Position numbers and translations under genes: made by a program
Notes under the pieces: model-generated
The model's input: the letters and a program-made list of their open reading frames with translations, nothing else
Databases searched by the model: none
Told to the model about the DNA's origin: nothing
Assembly: GCA_963792815.1 (NCBI GenBank)
Contig: CAWBXR010000004.1
Coordinates: 310,001-374,000, forward strand
DNA from: JARRPM01 sp963792815
Lineage (GTDB): Bacteria; Pseudomonadota; Gammaproteobacteria; Pseudomonadales; Halieaceae
Direction of reading: 5' to 3'
Length of the DNA: 64,000 nt
Part shown: one piece after another, positions 1 to 8,554 of the stretch
Layout: the number at the start of each line of letters is the position of its first letter
Numbering within the stretch: the stretch's first letter is position 1

Positions 1-452
1 GTGTGTCTTTTGCCAGCCACATATGTGATGTCGAAGTGGATCCTGAAACCGGCGCTACGCGGGTCATTCGATATACTGTCGTCCAGGATGCGGGCAAGGC
101 GATACACCCCACTTACGTGGAAGGACAGATGCAGGGCGGCGCCGCCCAGGGTATTGGCTGGGCACTCAATGAAGAATATATCTATGGAAAGGACGGGCGG
201 CTGCAAAACCCGGGCTTTCTCGATTACCGGATTCCGGTCTGCTCTGACCTGCCCTTCATCGATACCCAGATACTGGAGATACCCAACCCCAACCACCCTT
301 ACGGGGTACGCGGCGTTGGTGAAACGTCAATTGTTCCTCCGCTTGCCGCCATTGGCAATGCAATATCGAACGCGGTTGGCGTGCGTATGAATCACGTGCC
401 CATGTCGCCGCCGCGGATCCTGAAGGCGCTGGAACAGTTGGACGCCTCCTGA
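1..452 (+). CDS. Xanthine dehydrogenase-family molybdopterin-binding subunit, C-terminal part (cut by window edge)
   Basis: Only the last ~149 residues are in the window; the frame is open to the left edge. This is the end of the large, molybdenum-cofactor-binding subunit of the xanthine dehydrogenase / CO-dehydrogenase-like hydroxylases. Visible family landmarks are VDPETGATRV with a following DAGKAIHP, GGAAQGIGWAL, the NPNHPYGVRGVGETS segment holding the conserved active-site glutamate of GVGE, and PPRIL near the end. These enzymes hydroxylate heteroaromatic or aldehyde carbons using water. The substrate cannot be judged from the tail. A MoaD/ThiS-like gene follows after 15 bases, probably in the same operon. 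Confidence 0.9.
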   Translation, partial: VSFASHICDVEVDPETGATRVIRYTVVQDAGKAIHPTYVEGQMQGGAAQGIGWALNEEYIYGKDGRLQNPGFLDYRIPVCSDLPFIDTQILEIPNPNHPYGVRGVGETSIVPPLAAIGNAISNAVGVRMNHVPMSPPRILKALEQLDAS

Positions 453-467
453 CGCGGGGGTGCTCGC

Positions 468-719
468 ATGGCGCTCGTCAATGTAACATTCATCTCGTCA
501 TTCCGCCCCGCCATGGGCGGGGCGGAGTCTCTCGAAATTGAGGCGACAACGCTGCGCCAGCTCATGAGCAAACTCCTGGCTAAATATCCCCGCATGCAGA
601 AACATCTCGACGAAGGAATTGCCCTGGCGGTCAACGGTGAAATCTATCGCGACAACTGGGATGTCGAGATCAAGGGCGGCTCGGAGGTTTTCCTGATGCC
701 CCGGCTACAGGGCGGGTAG
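468..719 (+). CDS. MoaD/ThiS-family sulfur-carrier-like protein
   Basis: An 83-residue ubiquitin-like beta-grasp protein ending in Gly-Gly (LQGG), the C-terminus that MoaD and ThiS use to carry thiocarboxylate sulfur. The internal FLMPRLQGG corresponds to the MoaD pattern of a hydrophobic strand followed by the GG tail. Its place 15 bases after a molybdenum hydroxylase subunit suggests a role in molybdopterin or sulfur supply for that enzyme. A dedicated accessory role is inference; a general MoaD paralogue is equally possible. Confidence 0.8.
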   Translation: MALVNVTFISSFRPAMGGAESLEIEATTLRQLMSKLLAKYPRMQKHLDEGIALAVNGEIYRDNWDVEIKGGSEVFLMPRLQGG

Positions 720-722
720 GAT

Positions 723-2042
723 TTACCGGTCGACGCTCGACTGATTCGGCGCCTGGCAGTGATCGCTGTACAGCGCGTGCATAGCGTTGTTCTGCCTGAG
801 CTTCGCCATCGCTGACTGCTCCAGCTGACGTACCCGCTCACAACTTACCGACATCTGATCGGCGATTTCCGAGCGCGTCAAGGGCGGCTCCTTGCGCAGC
901 CCCCAACGCTGTATAACAACCTTCTGCTCGGAGGCGGTAAGCCGGCTTATCTCGCCCAGGAGCCTGCGATTGAGCAAAGCCTGTTCCGCTTCATCCCCCG
1001 GCTCGGCAAACGGGCCGCCGGGGATACTATCGAGTAGCGTTGCACCCGCTTCATCCTCGAACCGGGGAGCATCCAGTGACAGGTCGAAAGTGCGTAATTG
1101 CAGCAGCTCGCGGGTCCTGGCGAGAGGCAGCCCGAGCGCTCCCGCCAGCTCTTTATCCCGCAACGGGACACCCGAGCGCGCCAGTCTTCGGCCGCGCTCG
1201 CCGTGCACTCTGCCCAGCTGCTCCTGAATATGGCTGGGGTAGCGAATGGCGCCGGCGGAGTCAGCCAGGTAACGCTTGACGCCCTGGGTTATCCAGTTGA
1301 AGGCATAGGTACTGAAGCGATAGCCGCGCTCGAACTGGAACTTTTCCGCCGCTCTCAGCAGCCCCAGGTTGCCCTCCTGAACCAGGTCCAGGAACGCCAC
1401 GCCGCTTTTGCGGTGGCGGCCTGCGATGGTATATACCAGGCGCAGATTATGTTTGATAAGCAGGTCGCGAGCCGCTGTATAGTGCTGGATTTGAGACGCC
1501 AGTGATCCCACCGTGGCAGGTGCTGGGGCTGCCAGCTCCTCAGTGCCCGGTGGCGACCAATGCTGTTCCCAGGCCTCGATAGCGGCAGCTACAGTGTTCC
1601 TGGTCGGTCCTTCGCTGTGCCGCGATACGGCTTCCGCAATGCCGACCACGAAAGTGGCAGGTAGCGACAAGGACAGCAAGCCGGCTGTGATCACCTCGTT
1701 CGAGGACCCCGTGGCAAACTGTTCAGCCAGCGCGGAGATCTTGTCGCTATGGATACCACCGGGCAAAAAGTCTGTCAGCTCCCTTCTCAGCAGCGAGCGG
1801 TGTTCGCGACACTTGAAATCTTCAATCGCCGGCAACGGCTGGCCGCAGCTAACCGTCCAGCGCCTGAGGTAATTGTTTGAAAACGTGTCTTCGCAAAGCA
1901 GTTCAAGCATTCTCTTTATCGCCGCCCACTTGCGCTCATCTATCTCCTGCTCCTGCTCGCGGCTCAACAAATCATGTCTTCGGGCCTGCGCGTACAGTCG
2001 CTCCAGATCCTGGTCTTCCCTGGTCGGTATCTCTGTATTCAT
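723..2042 (-). CDS. RNA polymerase sigma-70 family factor, RpoD-like alternative sigma
   Basis: About 439 residues, between RpoS (~330) and RpoD (~610) in size. Order: region 1.2-like helix (LLSREQEQEIDERK, ~residues 25-40), a poorly conserved insert of ~130 residues, region 2 (LDLVQEGNLGLLRAAEKF and the YRFSTYAFNWITQ core-binding/-10 segment), region 3, and region 4 with a clear -35-binding HTH (SRSEIADQMSVSCERVRQLE type). I start it at the ATG of MNTEIP because GGAG lies 7 bases before it; an ATG six codons upstream has no such site. It diverges from the fasciclin and photolyase genes, so it may direct a light or oxidative stress regulon. That link is inference. Confidence 0.85.
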   Translation of the reverse strand: MNTEIPTREDQDLERLYAQARRHDLLSREQEQEIDERKWAAIKRMLELLCEDTFSNNYLRRWTVSCGQPLPAIEDFKCREHRSLLRRELTDFLPGGIHSDKISALAEQFATGSSNEVITAGLLSLSLPATFVVGIAEAVSRHSEGPTRNTVAAAIEAWEQHWSPPGTEELAAPAPATVGSLASQIQHYTAARDLLIKHNLRLVYTIAGRHRKSGVAFLDLVQEGNLGLLRAAEKFQFERGYRFSTYAFNWITQGVKRYLADSAGAIRYPSHIQEQLGRVHGERGRRLARSGVPLRDKELAGALGLPLARTRELLQLRTFDLSLDAPRFEDEAGATLLDSIPGGPFAEPGDEAEQALLNRRLLGEISRLTASEQKVVIQRWGLRKEPPLTRSEIADQMSVSCERVRQLEQSAMAKLRQNNAMHALYSDHCQAPNQSSVDR

Positions 2043-2310
2043 GATGATTCTCCGCCTCATTGGCTTGCCTTATATACGGATGACGCGCGATGACGGAGAG
2101 GTATTTATTCAAGCTTTCCAACTGCTTGCGAGACAGAAACTGTACATGTGAGAGGTCTGGGCCGGGCAGCTTGAGGTTGGGCATGCGTGAACTTGAAGTC
2201 TTGAAGTGGGCACAACCACGACACCCCGAGTCCGGTGCAGGGTCGCCTGCGTACTACACTGGTAGCAGATATGATTCTGCGTACCCTGACTCTATTGCGA
2301 GGAAATGATT

Positions 2311-2829
2311 ATGACTAATGTTGGAAGATTGTTGGCTGCAGTAACACTGTCCGCCGCCTGGTTTGGTTCCACCACCGCCTTTGCTGCTCATCATGAGAGC
2401 GGCGAGCCGAAGGCCGAGTCCACCATCGTAGAGATCGCGGTAGGTAACCCCGACTTCTCCACCCTGGTGGCCGCGCTGCAGGCGGCGGGCCTGGTTGAGG
2501 CACTTTCAGGTGAAGGCCCCTTTACAGTTTTCGCACCGACCAACGAGGCTTTTGCACAGTTGCCCCCCGGCACGCTTGAGATGCTGCTCCTGCCAGAGAA
2601 CAAGGAGAAACTGACGGCGATTCTCACCTACCACGTGGTCTCCGGTGAAGTGAAGGCCGCTGATGTGGTGGAACTAACCGAAGCCACGAGCCTGGAAGGG
2701 GACACAATCGCTATCACCGTAGTGGATGGCGGGGTAAAGGTCGATGAGGCTGCCGTGGTGATGACAGACATCGATGCGTCCAACGGTGTGATTCATGTCA
2801 TAGATGCTGTGATTATGCCCGGCACCTGA
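2311..2829 (+). CDS. Secreted fasciclin-domain protein
   Basis: About 172 residues: a signal peptide ending near AFA-AHH, then a single FAS1 domain. FAS1 landmarks are FSTLVAALQAAGL, the H1 motif GPFTVFAPTNEAF, YHVVSGEVKAADV and the H2-like NGVIHVIDAVIMP. FAS1 proteins are exported and linked to adhesion or cell-surface interactions. The ATG at 2311 is chosen over the one at 2305 because AGGA at 2300-2303 gives 7-base spacing only for the former. The photolyase gene starts 17 bases after it, so the two are probably cotranscribed. Pairing of FAS1 proteins with photolyases is a recurring theme in bacterial light responses. Confidence 0.88.
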   Translation: MTNVGRLLAAVTLSAAWFGSTTAFAAHHESGEPKAESTIVEIAVGNPDFSTLVAALQAAGLVEALSGEGPFTVFAPTNEAFAQLPPGTLEMLLLPENKEKLTAILTYHVVSGEVKAADVVELTEATSLEGDTIAITVVDGGVKVDEAAVVMTDIDASNGVIHVIDAVIMPGT

Positions 2830-2846
2830 GGCGCACGGTCAATAAA

Positions 2847-4385
2847 GTGAACGAGCATCTCAGCAAACTCATACTCGTTCTTGGCGATCAGTTATCCCAC
2901 TCGAACCCTGTCCTGGCTTCTGCAAAGCCAGGCAGGGATTGCATCGTCATGGCGGAGGTCCGCCAGGAGACCGAGTATGTGCGCCATAACCGGCATAAAA
3001 TCGCCCTGATCTTTTCCGCCATGCGTCACTTCAAGGACGAGTTGGTGGAGCGGGGTTTTCAGGTTATCTACTTCCGCCTCGGGGATGGTTTGGCGTCCCT
3101 GGAAGACGCGCTGGAACGAGCCCTTCAGATTAGCGGTGCGGGCGCGGTAGAGGTTTGCGAGCCCGGAGAATATCGCCTGTTGCAGGCCATGCAGGGCTGG
3201 CAGGAACGCCTTGAGGTACCGGTCGAGATACTGAAGGAAACGCGTTTCCTCGCATCCGGTGAGGACTTCGCCAAGTGGGCGGATGGGCACAAGCAGCTGC
3301 GGATGGAATACTTCTACCGCAGCATGCGCAGGCGTTACGGGATCCTGCTCGATGAGCAGGGCAAGCCCGAGGGCGGGCGCTGGAACTACGACAAGGACAA
3401 TCGCAAAGGCTGGCGGGCTTCAGAAGTCATCCCAGAGCGCCCTGCGCTCACCCATGACAGCACTACACTGGAGGTACTGGACGAAGTCAACTCGGCGTTT
3501 CCCGACAACCCCGGGAACCTGGATCTTTTCTACTGCGCTGTGACTACCAGCCAGGCCCAGGCCCAGTTCGACTGGTTCTGCGCCAATGCCCTGGGCCGGT
3601 TCGGTACCTGGCAGGACGCCATGGCTGACGAATCCCCCTGGCTATTTCACAGCCTGGTATCGATGTACCTGAACATCGGCTTACTGGAGCCCCTCACGGT
3701 TTGTCGCCAGGTGGAGCAAGCCTGGCGCGACGGCCACTGCAGCCTGTCCGCCGCCGAGGGTTTCGTGCGGCAGGTGCTGGGCTGGCGGGAATATGTCCGG
3801 GGCATCTACTGGCATAGCATGCCCGGCTATGGCGAACTGAATACCCTGGAAGCGAAGACCCCGCTGCCGGCCTGGTTCTGGGATGCGCAGACTGATCTCC
3901 ACTGCCTGCACCGTTCGCTGTCCCAAAGCCTGGAGCTGGGTTACGGCCACCATATCCAGCGCTTGATGGTGATCGGTAACTTCGCGCTGCTTGCGGGGCT
4001 GGACGTCAGGGAAGTATGCGACTGGTACCTGGCGGTCTATGTCGACGCCTTTGAGTGGGTGGAATTGCCTAATACGCTGGGCATGGCCCTGCACGCCGAC
4101 GACGGCCTGATGGCCAGCAAGCCCTACGCAGCCAGTGGCAAATACATCCAGCGCCAGGGCAATTACTGCCAGCACTGCCGTTATGATCCCGGGCAGGTGA
4201 CTGGCGTAGGCGCCTGTCCCTACAATTCACTTTACTGGCGCTTTATCAACCAGCATGAACAGCGGTTTGCCGGTAATCCAAGGATGGGGCTGGTGGTGGC
4301 TAACTGGCGCAAGCGCGGCGTGGAGGACAAGCGGGCCATCCTGGCATGGGCCGATCAAACGCTCGACGAGATAATGCCTGGCTGA
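2847..4385 (+). CDS. Cryptochrome/photolyase-related protein, FeS-BCP/PhrB type
   Basis: 512 residues from a GTG start. The N-terminus (LILVLGDQLS) is the photolyase-related Rossmann-like domain; the C-terminal half is the FAD-binding helical domain. A cysteine cluster near residues 435-455 (YCQHCRYDP...ACPYNSLYW) and an upstream cysteine in REVCDWY match the [4Fe-4S] ligands of bacterial (6-4) photolyases such as PhrB. Predicted role: light-driven repair of (6-4) photoproducts, or blue-light sensing. Length fits the family (~500). The neighbouring fasciclin gene and divergent sigma factor suggest light-stress control. Confidence 0.92.
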   Translation: MNEHLSKLILVLGDQLSHSNPVLASAKPGRDCIVMAEVRQETEYVRHNRHKIALIFSAMRHFKDELVERGFQVIYFRLGDGLASLEDALERALQISGAGAVEVCEPGEYRLLQAMQGWQERLEVPVEILKETRFLASGEDFAKWADGHKQLRMEYFYRSMRRRYGILLDEQGKPEGGRWNYDKDNRKGWRASEVIPERPALTHDSTTLEVLDEVNSAFPDNPGNLDLFYCAVTTSQAQAQFDWFCANALGRFGTWQDAMADESPWLFHSLVSMYLNIGLLEPLTVCRQVEQAWRDGHCSLSAAEGFVRQVLGWREYVRGIYWHSMPGYGELNTLEAKTPLPAWFWDAQTDLHCLHRSLSQSLELGYGHHIQRLMVIGNFALLAGLDVREVCDWYLAVYVDAFEWVELPNTLGMALHADDGLMASKPYAASGKYIQRQGNYCQHCRYDPGQVTGVGACPYNSLYWRFINQHEQRFAGNPRMGLVVANWRKRGVEDKRAILAWADQTLDEIMPG

Positions 4386-4447
4386 GCGGTGCAGCGTTTG
4401 TCCTGCCGCGGAACATGCCTTCGTGTTGTCAGTACCATGCAGGGACG

Positions 4448-6112
4448 TTAGTTGCCGTTTCTCCAGGCGGGGGCGTCCGGGTCAAGGCTGACATCCTTGA
4501 GGTGCAACAGGTCCAGCACATTGGTGGGCGCACCCTTCACGCTCGGTTGTACCAGGTGCTTGCTGTTATAGGTATAGATTGGAATCACGGCCGCTGAGTT
4601 CAGCACAATCGCCTCCGCCTCCTGCATCAGCGCGAGGCGATCAGCGTTACCAGGTGTTTCCGGCGCCAGTTTCAGCATGATCTCATCGTATCGCGCATCG
4701 GAGAACCTGGTGTCGTTGGTGCCGCTGTGGGTTGTAAACATGTCGAGAAATGATGCCGGGTTGAGGTCGCCGGCGATCCAGCCCCGGCGCGCCAGTTGGA
4801 AATTCTTCTCTCCGATAGTATCCAGGTACACCTTCCATTCCTGGTTGACCAGTGAGATATCGATGTTCAATTCCTCCTTCCACATATGCTGCAGGGCTAT
4901 GGCGATTTTGCGGTGGTTCTCGCTGGTATTAAAAAGGTATTCCAGGCCGGGCCACCCCGCCCCTCCCGGGTACCCCGCTTCCGCCAGCAGGGCTCGGGCC
5001 CGGTCCGGATCGTAATGTTGAACTTTCGGCGGGGTGTAATCGGGCGTTGCTGCCGGTACCAGGGAAAAGCTTGCCAGTTCCGTGTCTTGCAAAACCGTGT
5101 CCACGAGTTTTTGCCGGTCTACCGCCATCGCGAGTGCCATCCTCACCCGCTGGTCATCGACCGGGGCGCTGGTGACGTTGAACTGCAGGAAGTAGGTTCC
5201 CTGCCACGGCGCCTGTCGATAAGGCGATTCGGCGATATCGCGGTAGGCGGGGATCTTGTTGATGGGTACTTCATAGGTGTAATGCAACTGGCCCGCGCGG
5301 AACATTTTCTCCTCGCCGACGGCGTTTTCAATGGGGTGGAACACCACGCCATTCAGTGCCACCTTGTCCGCATTCCAGTAGGTGTTGCTTTTGCTGACAA
5401 CCAGCCGGCGGTTCAATTGCCATTCGGTCAGTGTAAATGCTCCGTTGCCGACAAAATTCCCGACCCTCGTCCAGGGCGTGAAGCGGTCTGTGAACTTGCC
5501 GTGCGCCTCTATGGTAGCCCTGTGTACCGGAAGGGCAGGGTAAGTTCCCAGTGTTCCCATGAAATATGGATCGGGATTGTCCAGGGTAATTTGCAGTGTC
5601 AGGCGGTCCAGCACTCGGATACCGAGCCTCTCAGGATCTTCCAGTGTGCCATTCGAATACGCATGCGCGCCGGCTATAGCAAATAAGGTATAGGCAAGTT
5701 GGTTGCCCAGGTCGGGGTGCAGGGAGCGTCGCAGTGACCAGGCAAAGTCCTCGGCAGTCACCGGGTCGCCATTCGACCATCGGGCCCTGGGGTTGAGGTA
5801 GAAGATCATGTTCTTGCCGTCCGCCGAGACTTCCCAGCGCTCCGCGACGCCGGGCTCCATCTCAAGCGTTTGCGGATTGCGCACCACCAGTCCTTCGAAC
5901 AGTGCGCGTGCAACATTGACTTCCGGCATGCCACTCATGACATGGGGGTCAATGGTTTGCGGCTCTGTGCCGTTGCCAATGTGCAGCACGCCGTCCCGAT
6001 TCCCGGCGACGACATTGGATTCTCCCTGGCCGCAGGCGAGCAGGGAAGCCATCATCAGCGCTGTCACCATGCCAAACGCAAATCTGCCCAGGGACTTATA
6101 GTGGATTGCCAT
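4448..6112 (-). CDS. Peptide ABC transporter substrate-binding lipoprotein (OppA-like)
   Basis: 554 residues with a lipoprotein signal (hydrophobic stretch then LLAC, Cys near residue 27). It is a class-C extracellular solute-binding protein: LHIGNGTEPQTIDPH near the mature N-terminus, ARWSNGDPVTAEDFAWSLRR, and the VRMALAMAVDRQKLVD segment are all typical of OppA. It would bind oligopeptides in the periplasm and deliver them to an Opp/Dpp permease. No permease or ATPase gene is beside it, so it is an orphan binding protein here. Substrate class is by family only. Confidence 0.93.
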   Translation of the reverse strand: MAIHYKSLGRFAFGMVTALMMASLLACGQGESNVVAGNRDGVLHIGNGTEPQTIDPHVMSGMPEVNVARALFEGLVVRNPQTLEMEPGVAERWEVSADGKNMIFYLNPRARWSNGDPVTAEDFAWSLRRSLHPDLGNQLAYTLFAIAGAHAYSNGTLEDPERLGIRVLDRLTLQITLDNPDPYFMGTLGTYPALPVHRATIEAHGKFTDRFTPWTRVGNFVGNGAFTLTEWQLNRRLVVSKSNTYWNADKVALNGVVFHPIENAVGEEKMFRAGQLHYTYEVPINKIPAYRDIAESPYRQAPWQGTYFLQFNVTSAPVDDQRVRMALAMAVDRQKLVDTVLQDTELASFSLVPAATPDYTPPKVQHYDPDRARALLAEAGYPGGAGWPGLEYLFNTSENHRKIAIALQHMWKEELNIDISLVNQEWKVYLDTIGEKNFQLARRGWIAGDLNPASFLDMFTTHSGTNDTRFSDARYDEIMLKLAPETPGNADRLALMQEAEAIVLNSAAVIPIYTYNSKHLVQPSVKGAPTNVLDLLHLKDVSLDPDAPAWRNGN

Positions 6113-6457
6113 TGAACGCGCTTTCCCCGCTTTGTGTGCTGACCAACAGTGTAGGCCACTGAGAACTCAAAAGCTCCCGGTGGTTGCTACTGCTACGAAC
6201 TCCCGAAAGAGTCTCGGGTTGTCCCCTCCGACTTCAGCCGCGCGGCAACGTAGCTGAACATTATCGGCGGCGTTCTGGCGGGTACAAATCTGAAAGCAGG
6301 TCTTTCACTCCTCCTGAATTTCACCAATGACCAGAAGCGCCGCCTGAAATTGACCTCGGCGAAAATGATGGTTGACTTGCAACGGGAAGGGTATACAAAT
6401 GTGATGTGCTTTATCACCCGGTTTGGCTGACCACTACCGTTATTAGAGAGAAAAATC
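6113..6457. promoter_or_regulatory. Intergenic region with a candidate sigma-70 promoter for the SYLF gene
   Basis: 345 bases between divergent genes. I see no gene here. A candidate promoter lies at 6372-6399: TTGACT as -35 and TACAAA as -10 with 16 bases between them, followed by about 58 bases of leader to the ATG at 6458. A purine-rich AGAGAGAAAAA stretch precedes that ATG and probably serves as the ribosome site. The -10 is a weak match, so the promoter call is tentative. Confidence 0.35.
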
Positions 6458-7012
6458 ATGAACCGATTCAACAGAGTCCTTCTCCCCGTCATCTTTGCAG
6501 CACTGGCCTGGGCGGTGGGCCCGAACCTTTCCCTGGCCGCAGATGCGGCGGAAATTGAAAGTGAAGCAAGAGCAGCCCTTAATGAACTATACAATACCAA
6601 TCCGGCGGCCAAGGCGCTGGGTGAGAAAGCCGAGGCTGTGCTGGTCTTCCCCAATATTCTCAAGGCGGGTCTGATCATTGGCGGTCAGGGCGGTAACGGG
6701 GCTTTGTTCGTCGATAATAAAGTTGCCGGCTATTACAACATAGCGGCAGCCTCTTATGGTCTCCAGGCGGGGGCACAGGAATTTGCCTATGCCATGTTCC
6801 TGATGACGGATGCGGCGCGCAAATACCTCGATACCAGCGACGGTTGGGAAGTGGGTGTCGGGCCGTCTGTAGTCGTTGTGGACGACGGTGTCGCCAGGTC
6901 GCTGACAACTACAACCGCCCAGGATGACGTCTATACCTTCATTTTCGGCCAGACGGGTATCATGGCGGGCATTGGTATACAGGGGTCCAAGATTACCCAG
7001 ATTAACCCATGA
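6458..7012 (+). CDS. SYLF/YSC84-domain lipid-binding-like exported protein
   Basis: 184 residues. A signal peptide ends near SLAADAA, and the remainder is one SYLF (YSC84-related) domain. Recognisable stretches are AKAVLVFPNILKAG-like (EAVLVFPNILKAG), GGQGGNGALF, and the terminal FIFGQTGIMAGIGIQGSKITQI. Eukaryotic SYLF domains bind phosphoinositides; bacterial members are small periplasmic or outer-membrane-associated proteins of unclear function. It stands alone with its own leader. Confidence 0.88.
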   Translation: MNRFNRVLLPVIFAALAWAVGPNLSLAADAAEIESEARAALNELYNTNPAAKALGEKAEAVLVFPNILKAGLIIGGQGGNGALFVDNKVAGYYNIAAASYGLQAGAQEFAYAMFLMTDAARKYLDTSDGWEVGVGPSVVVVDDGVARSLTTTTAQDDVYTFIFGQTGIMAGIGIQGSKITQINP

Positions 7013-7178
7013 CCCTATGAACGGAGCCGGGAGTCCCTGCCTTTGGACAGCAACAAGCTCAACCCGGGTCCATCGGGTGTCAGCGGTGGCGACTGAAAGT
7101 CGCCCCTGTTGGCTCGGGCAGCCTACTCTGCTATCGTCTGGCGTGACGTGTAATTTATAAGAACGGTAGGTATATATT

Positions 7179-8432
7179 ATGTCGTATCTAATTAACTCCA
7201 GGCGAATCCTGGTCGCCCTGGCTGTTTGCGCCTTTTTGATCCCTGGTCTGGCGAGCGCAAAAGGCCTCAGTGACTCTGCTTTTGAGGAACTTGAGGCAGT
7301 AGGCCTGAACAAATACCTGGGTAAATTCACCCCGGTTAGTTCTGAAGATGTCGGTGATGGATGGGTCAAGCACACCTTTGACGCCGCGGCAGGTGAAGGC
7401 CCGGTCTGCATTACCGGTACCGATTATTCAGTCTACACGCGCAAGGGGAAGCACAAGAAGAGGCTCCTGGTATTCCTGCAGGGCGGTGGCGCCTGTTGGC
7501 AGGATCTGTACCAGTGCACCTTGAACGCGGAAAGCCAGGCGCCGCCTTTGCCGGCAACCGGTATCTGGGATTTTCAGAATAAGGGCAACCCGTTCCGCGA
7601 CTACTCCATGGTGTACATGCCCTATTGCGACGGATCTATTTTCGCGGGCGATAACGATGTGATGGATCCAAAATTTTCCGCGGCTCTCGCTGCCGGTGAT
7701 GATCCGGTTATCGTAGAGCCCATCCGATACCATCGCGGTTTGCGTAACCTGAGTGCTGGTCTGGATGTGGCCAAGTCTGTGTTTCCCAAACCCAAGGAAA
7801 TTGCTTTGGCCGGAACCAGCGCAGGCGGCGTGGGGGTGACCAGTTTCGCCCCCTTCCTGGCGCGTTTCGTATACGGAAACAAGGTTAAAAAGCTCACTGT
7901 CTTCAATGACGCCGGGCCTATTGTGAGCAACCCCGGGGCAGTTAATGCTGCGATGGCCCGGGCTTCGGACTGGCGCTTCGACCAGTACTACCCGGCAAGC
8001 TGCGCCGACTGTGACGCCCTGGGCCAGGCTCTGGCTATCGTCGATTGGCGGCTGGCGAATGACCCGGTTATTCGCGAAGCCTTTTATTCGACGGATGCCG
8101 ATGCGACCGGCATCGCATTTACCAGCGTGGACCTGCCCTCCATTCCCCCGCTGTATCCCTGGGACCCGGCCAATGGCGTTTTTGGTTTGACCCAGGAAAC
8201 CTATCGCGCGCTGTTCGTTCCGGAGCACGGTAAAATCAATGCCAAGTATCCTGAGCGCTACAAGCGGTTCATTGTCAGCGGTGATGACTCACATACCGCC
8301 TTGCAATTTCCGTTGTTCTACACCCAGGACGTAAACGGCACATTGTTGAACAACTGGACCAAGGATTTTCTCGGCAACAAAAAGAAGCGATGGCTTGATC
8401 TCGTGGAAGAGTTTGTGCCGCTTTCGGAGTAA
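7179..8432 (+). CDS. Secreted pectinacetylesterase-family serine hydrolase
   Basis: 417 residues with a signal peptide (cleavage near LASA-KG). Family signatures: LVFLQGGGACWQD, the pectinacetylesterase/Notum oxyanion-loop motif, then GTSAGGVGV with the nucleophile serine near residue 212. Candidate triad partners are Asp in FNDAGP (~245) and His in SGDDSHTALQF (~371). The paired cysteines in CWQDLYQC and SCADC suggest disulfides and export. Bacterial members are carboxylesterases of unknown natural substrate; deacetylation of a polysaccharide is possible. The gene is monocistronic between two convergent or unrelated neighbours. Confidence 0.85.
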   Translation: MSYLINSRRILVALAVCAFLIPGLASAKGLSDSAFEELEAVGLNKYLGKFTPVSSEDVGDGWVKHTFDAAAGEGPVCITGTDYSVYTRKGKHKKRLLVFLQGGGACWQDLYQCTLNAESQAPPLPATGIWDFQNKGNPFRDYSMVYMPYCDGSIFAGDNDVMDPKFSAALAAGDDPVIVEPIRYHRGLRNLSAGLDVAKSVFPKPKEIALAGTSAGGVGVTSFAPFLARFVYGNKVKKLTVFNDAGPIVSNPGAVNAAMARASDWRFDQYYPASCADCDALGQALAIVDWRLANDPVIREAFYSTDADATGIAFTSVDLPSIPPLYPWDPANGVFGLTQETYRALFVPEHGKINAKYPERYKRFIVSGDDSHTALQFPLFYTQDVNGTLLNNWTKDFLGNKKKRWLDLVEEFVPLSE

Positions 8433-8447
8433 CGAGATTGGGAACCA

Positions 8448-8477
8448 GGGCCATCGCGTGTTATAACTCGATGGCCC
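8448..8477. terminator. Perfect 9-bp hairpin after the pectinacetylesterase-like gene
   Basis: GGGCCATCG and CGATGGCCC are exact inverted complements separated by a 12-base loop, 15 bases after the stop codon. No run of T follows, so it is either a weak terminator or an mRNA-stabilising stem. Confidence 0.45.
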
Positions 8478-8554
8478 ACCCGGCGGTTCATTAGCTTGTA
8501 GCCAGGTATTTCAGGTGTACTGCAGTATCGAAGTTGCCGTATCTGCCCGGCCCA

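Noticed and set aside
2192..2236. Tandem CTTGAA boxes upstream of the fasciclin gene, like a heat-shock sigma promoter
   Set aside because: The downstream CCCCGA is about 18 bases from the second box, beyond the normal spacing, and the -10 match is weak.
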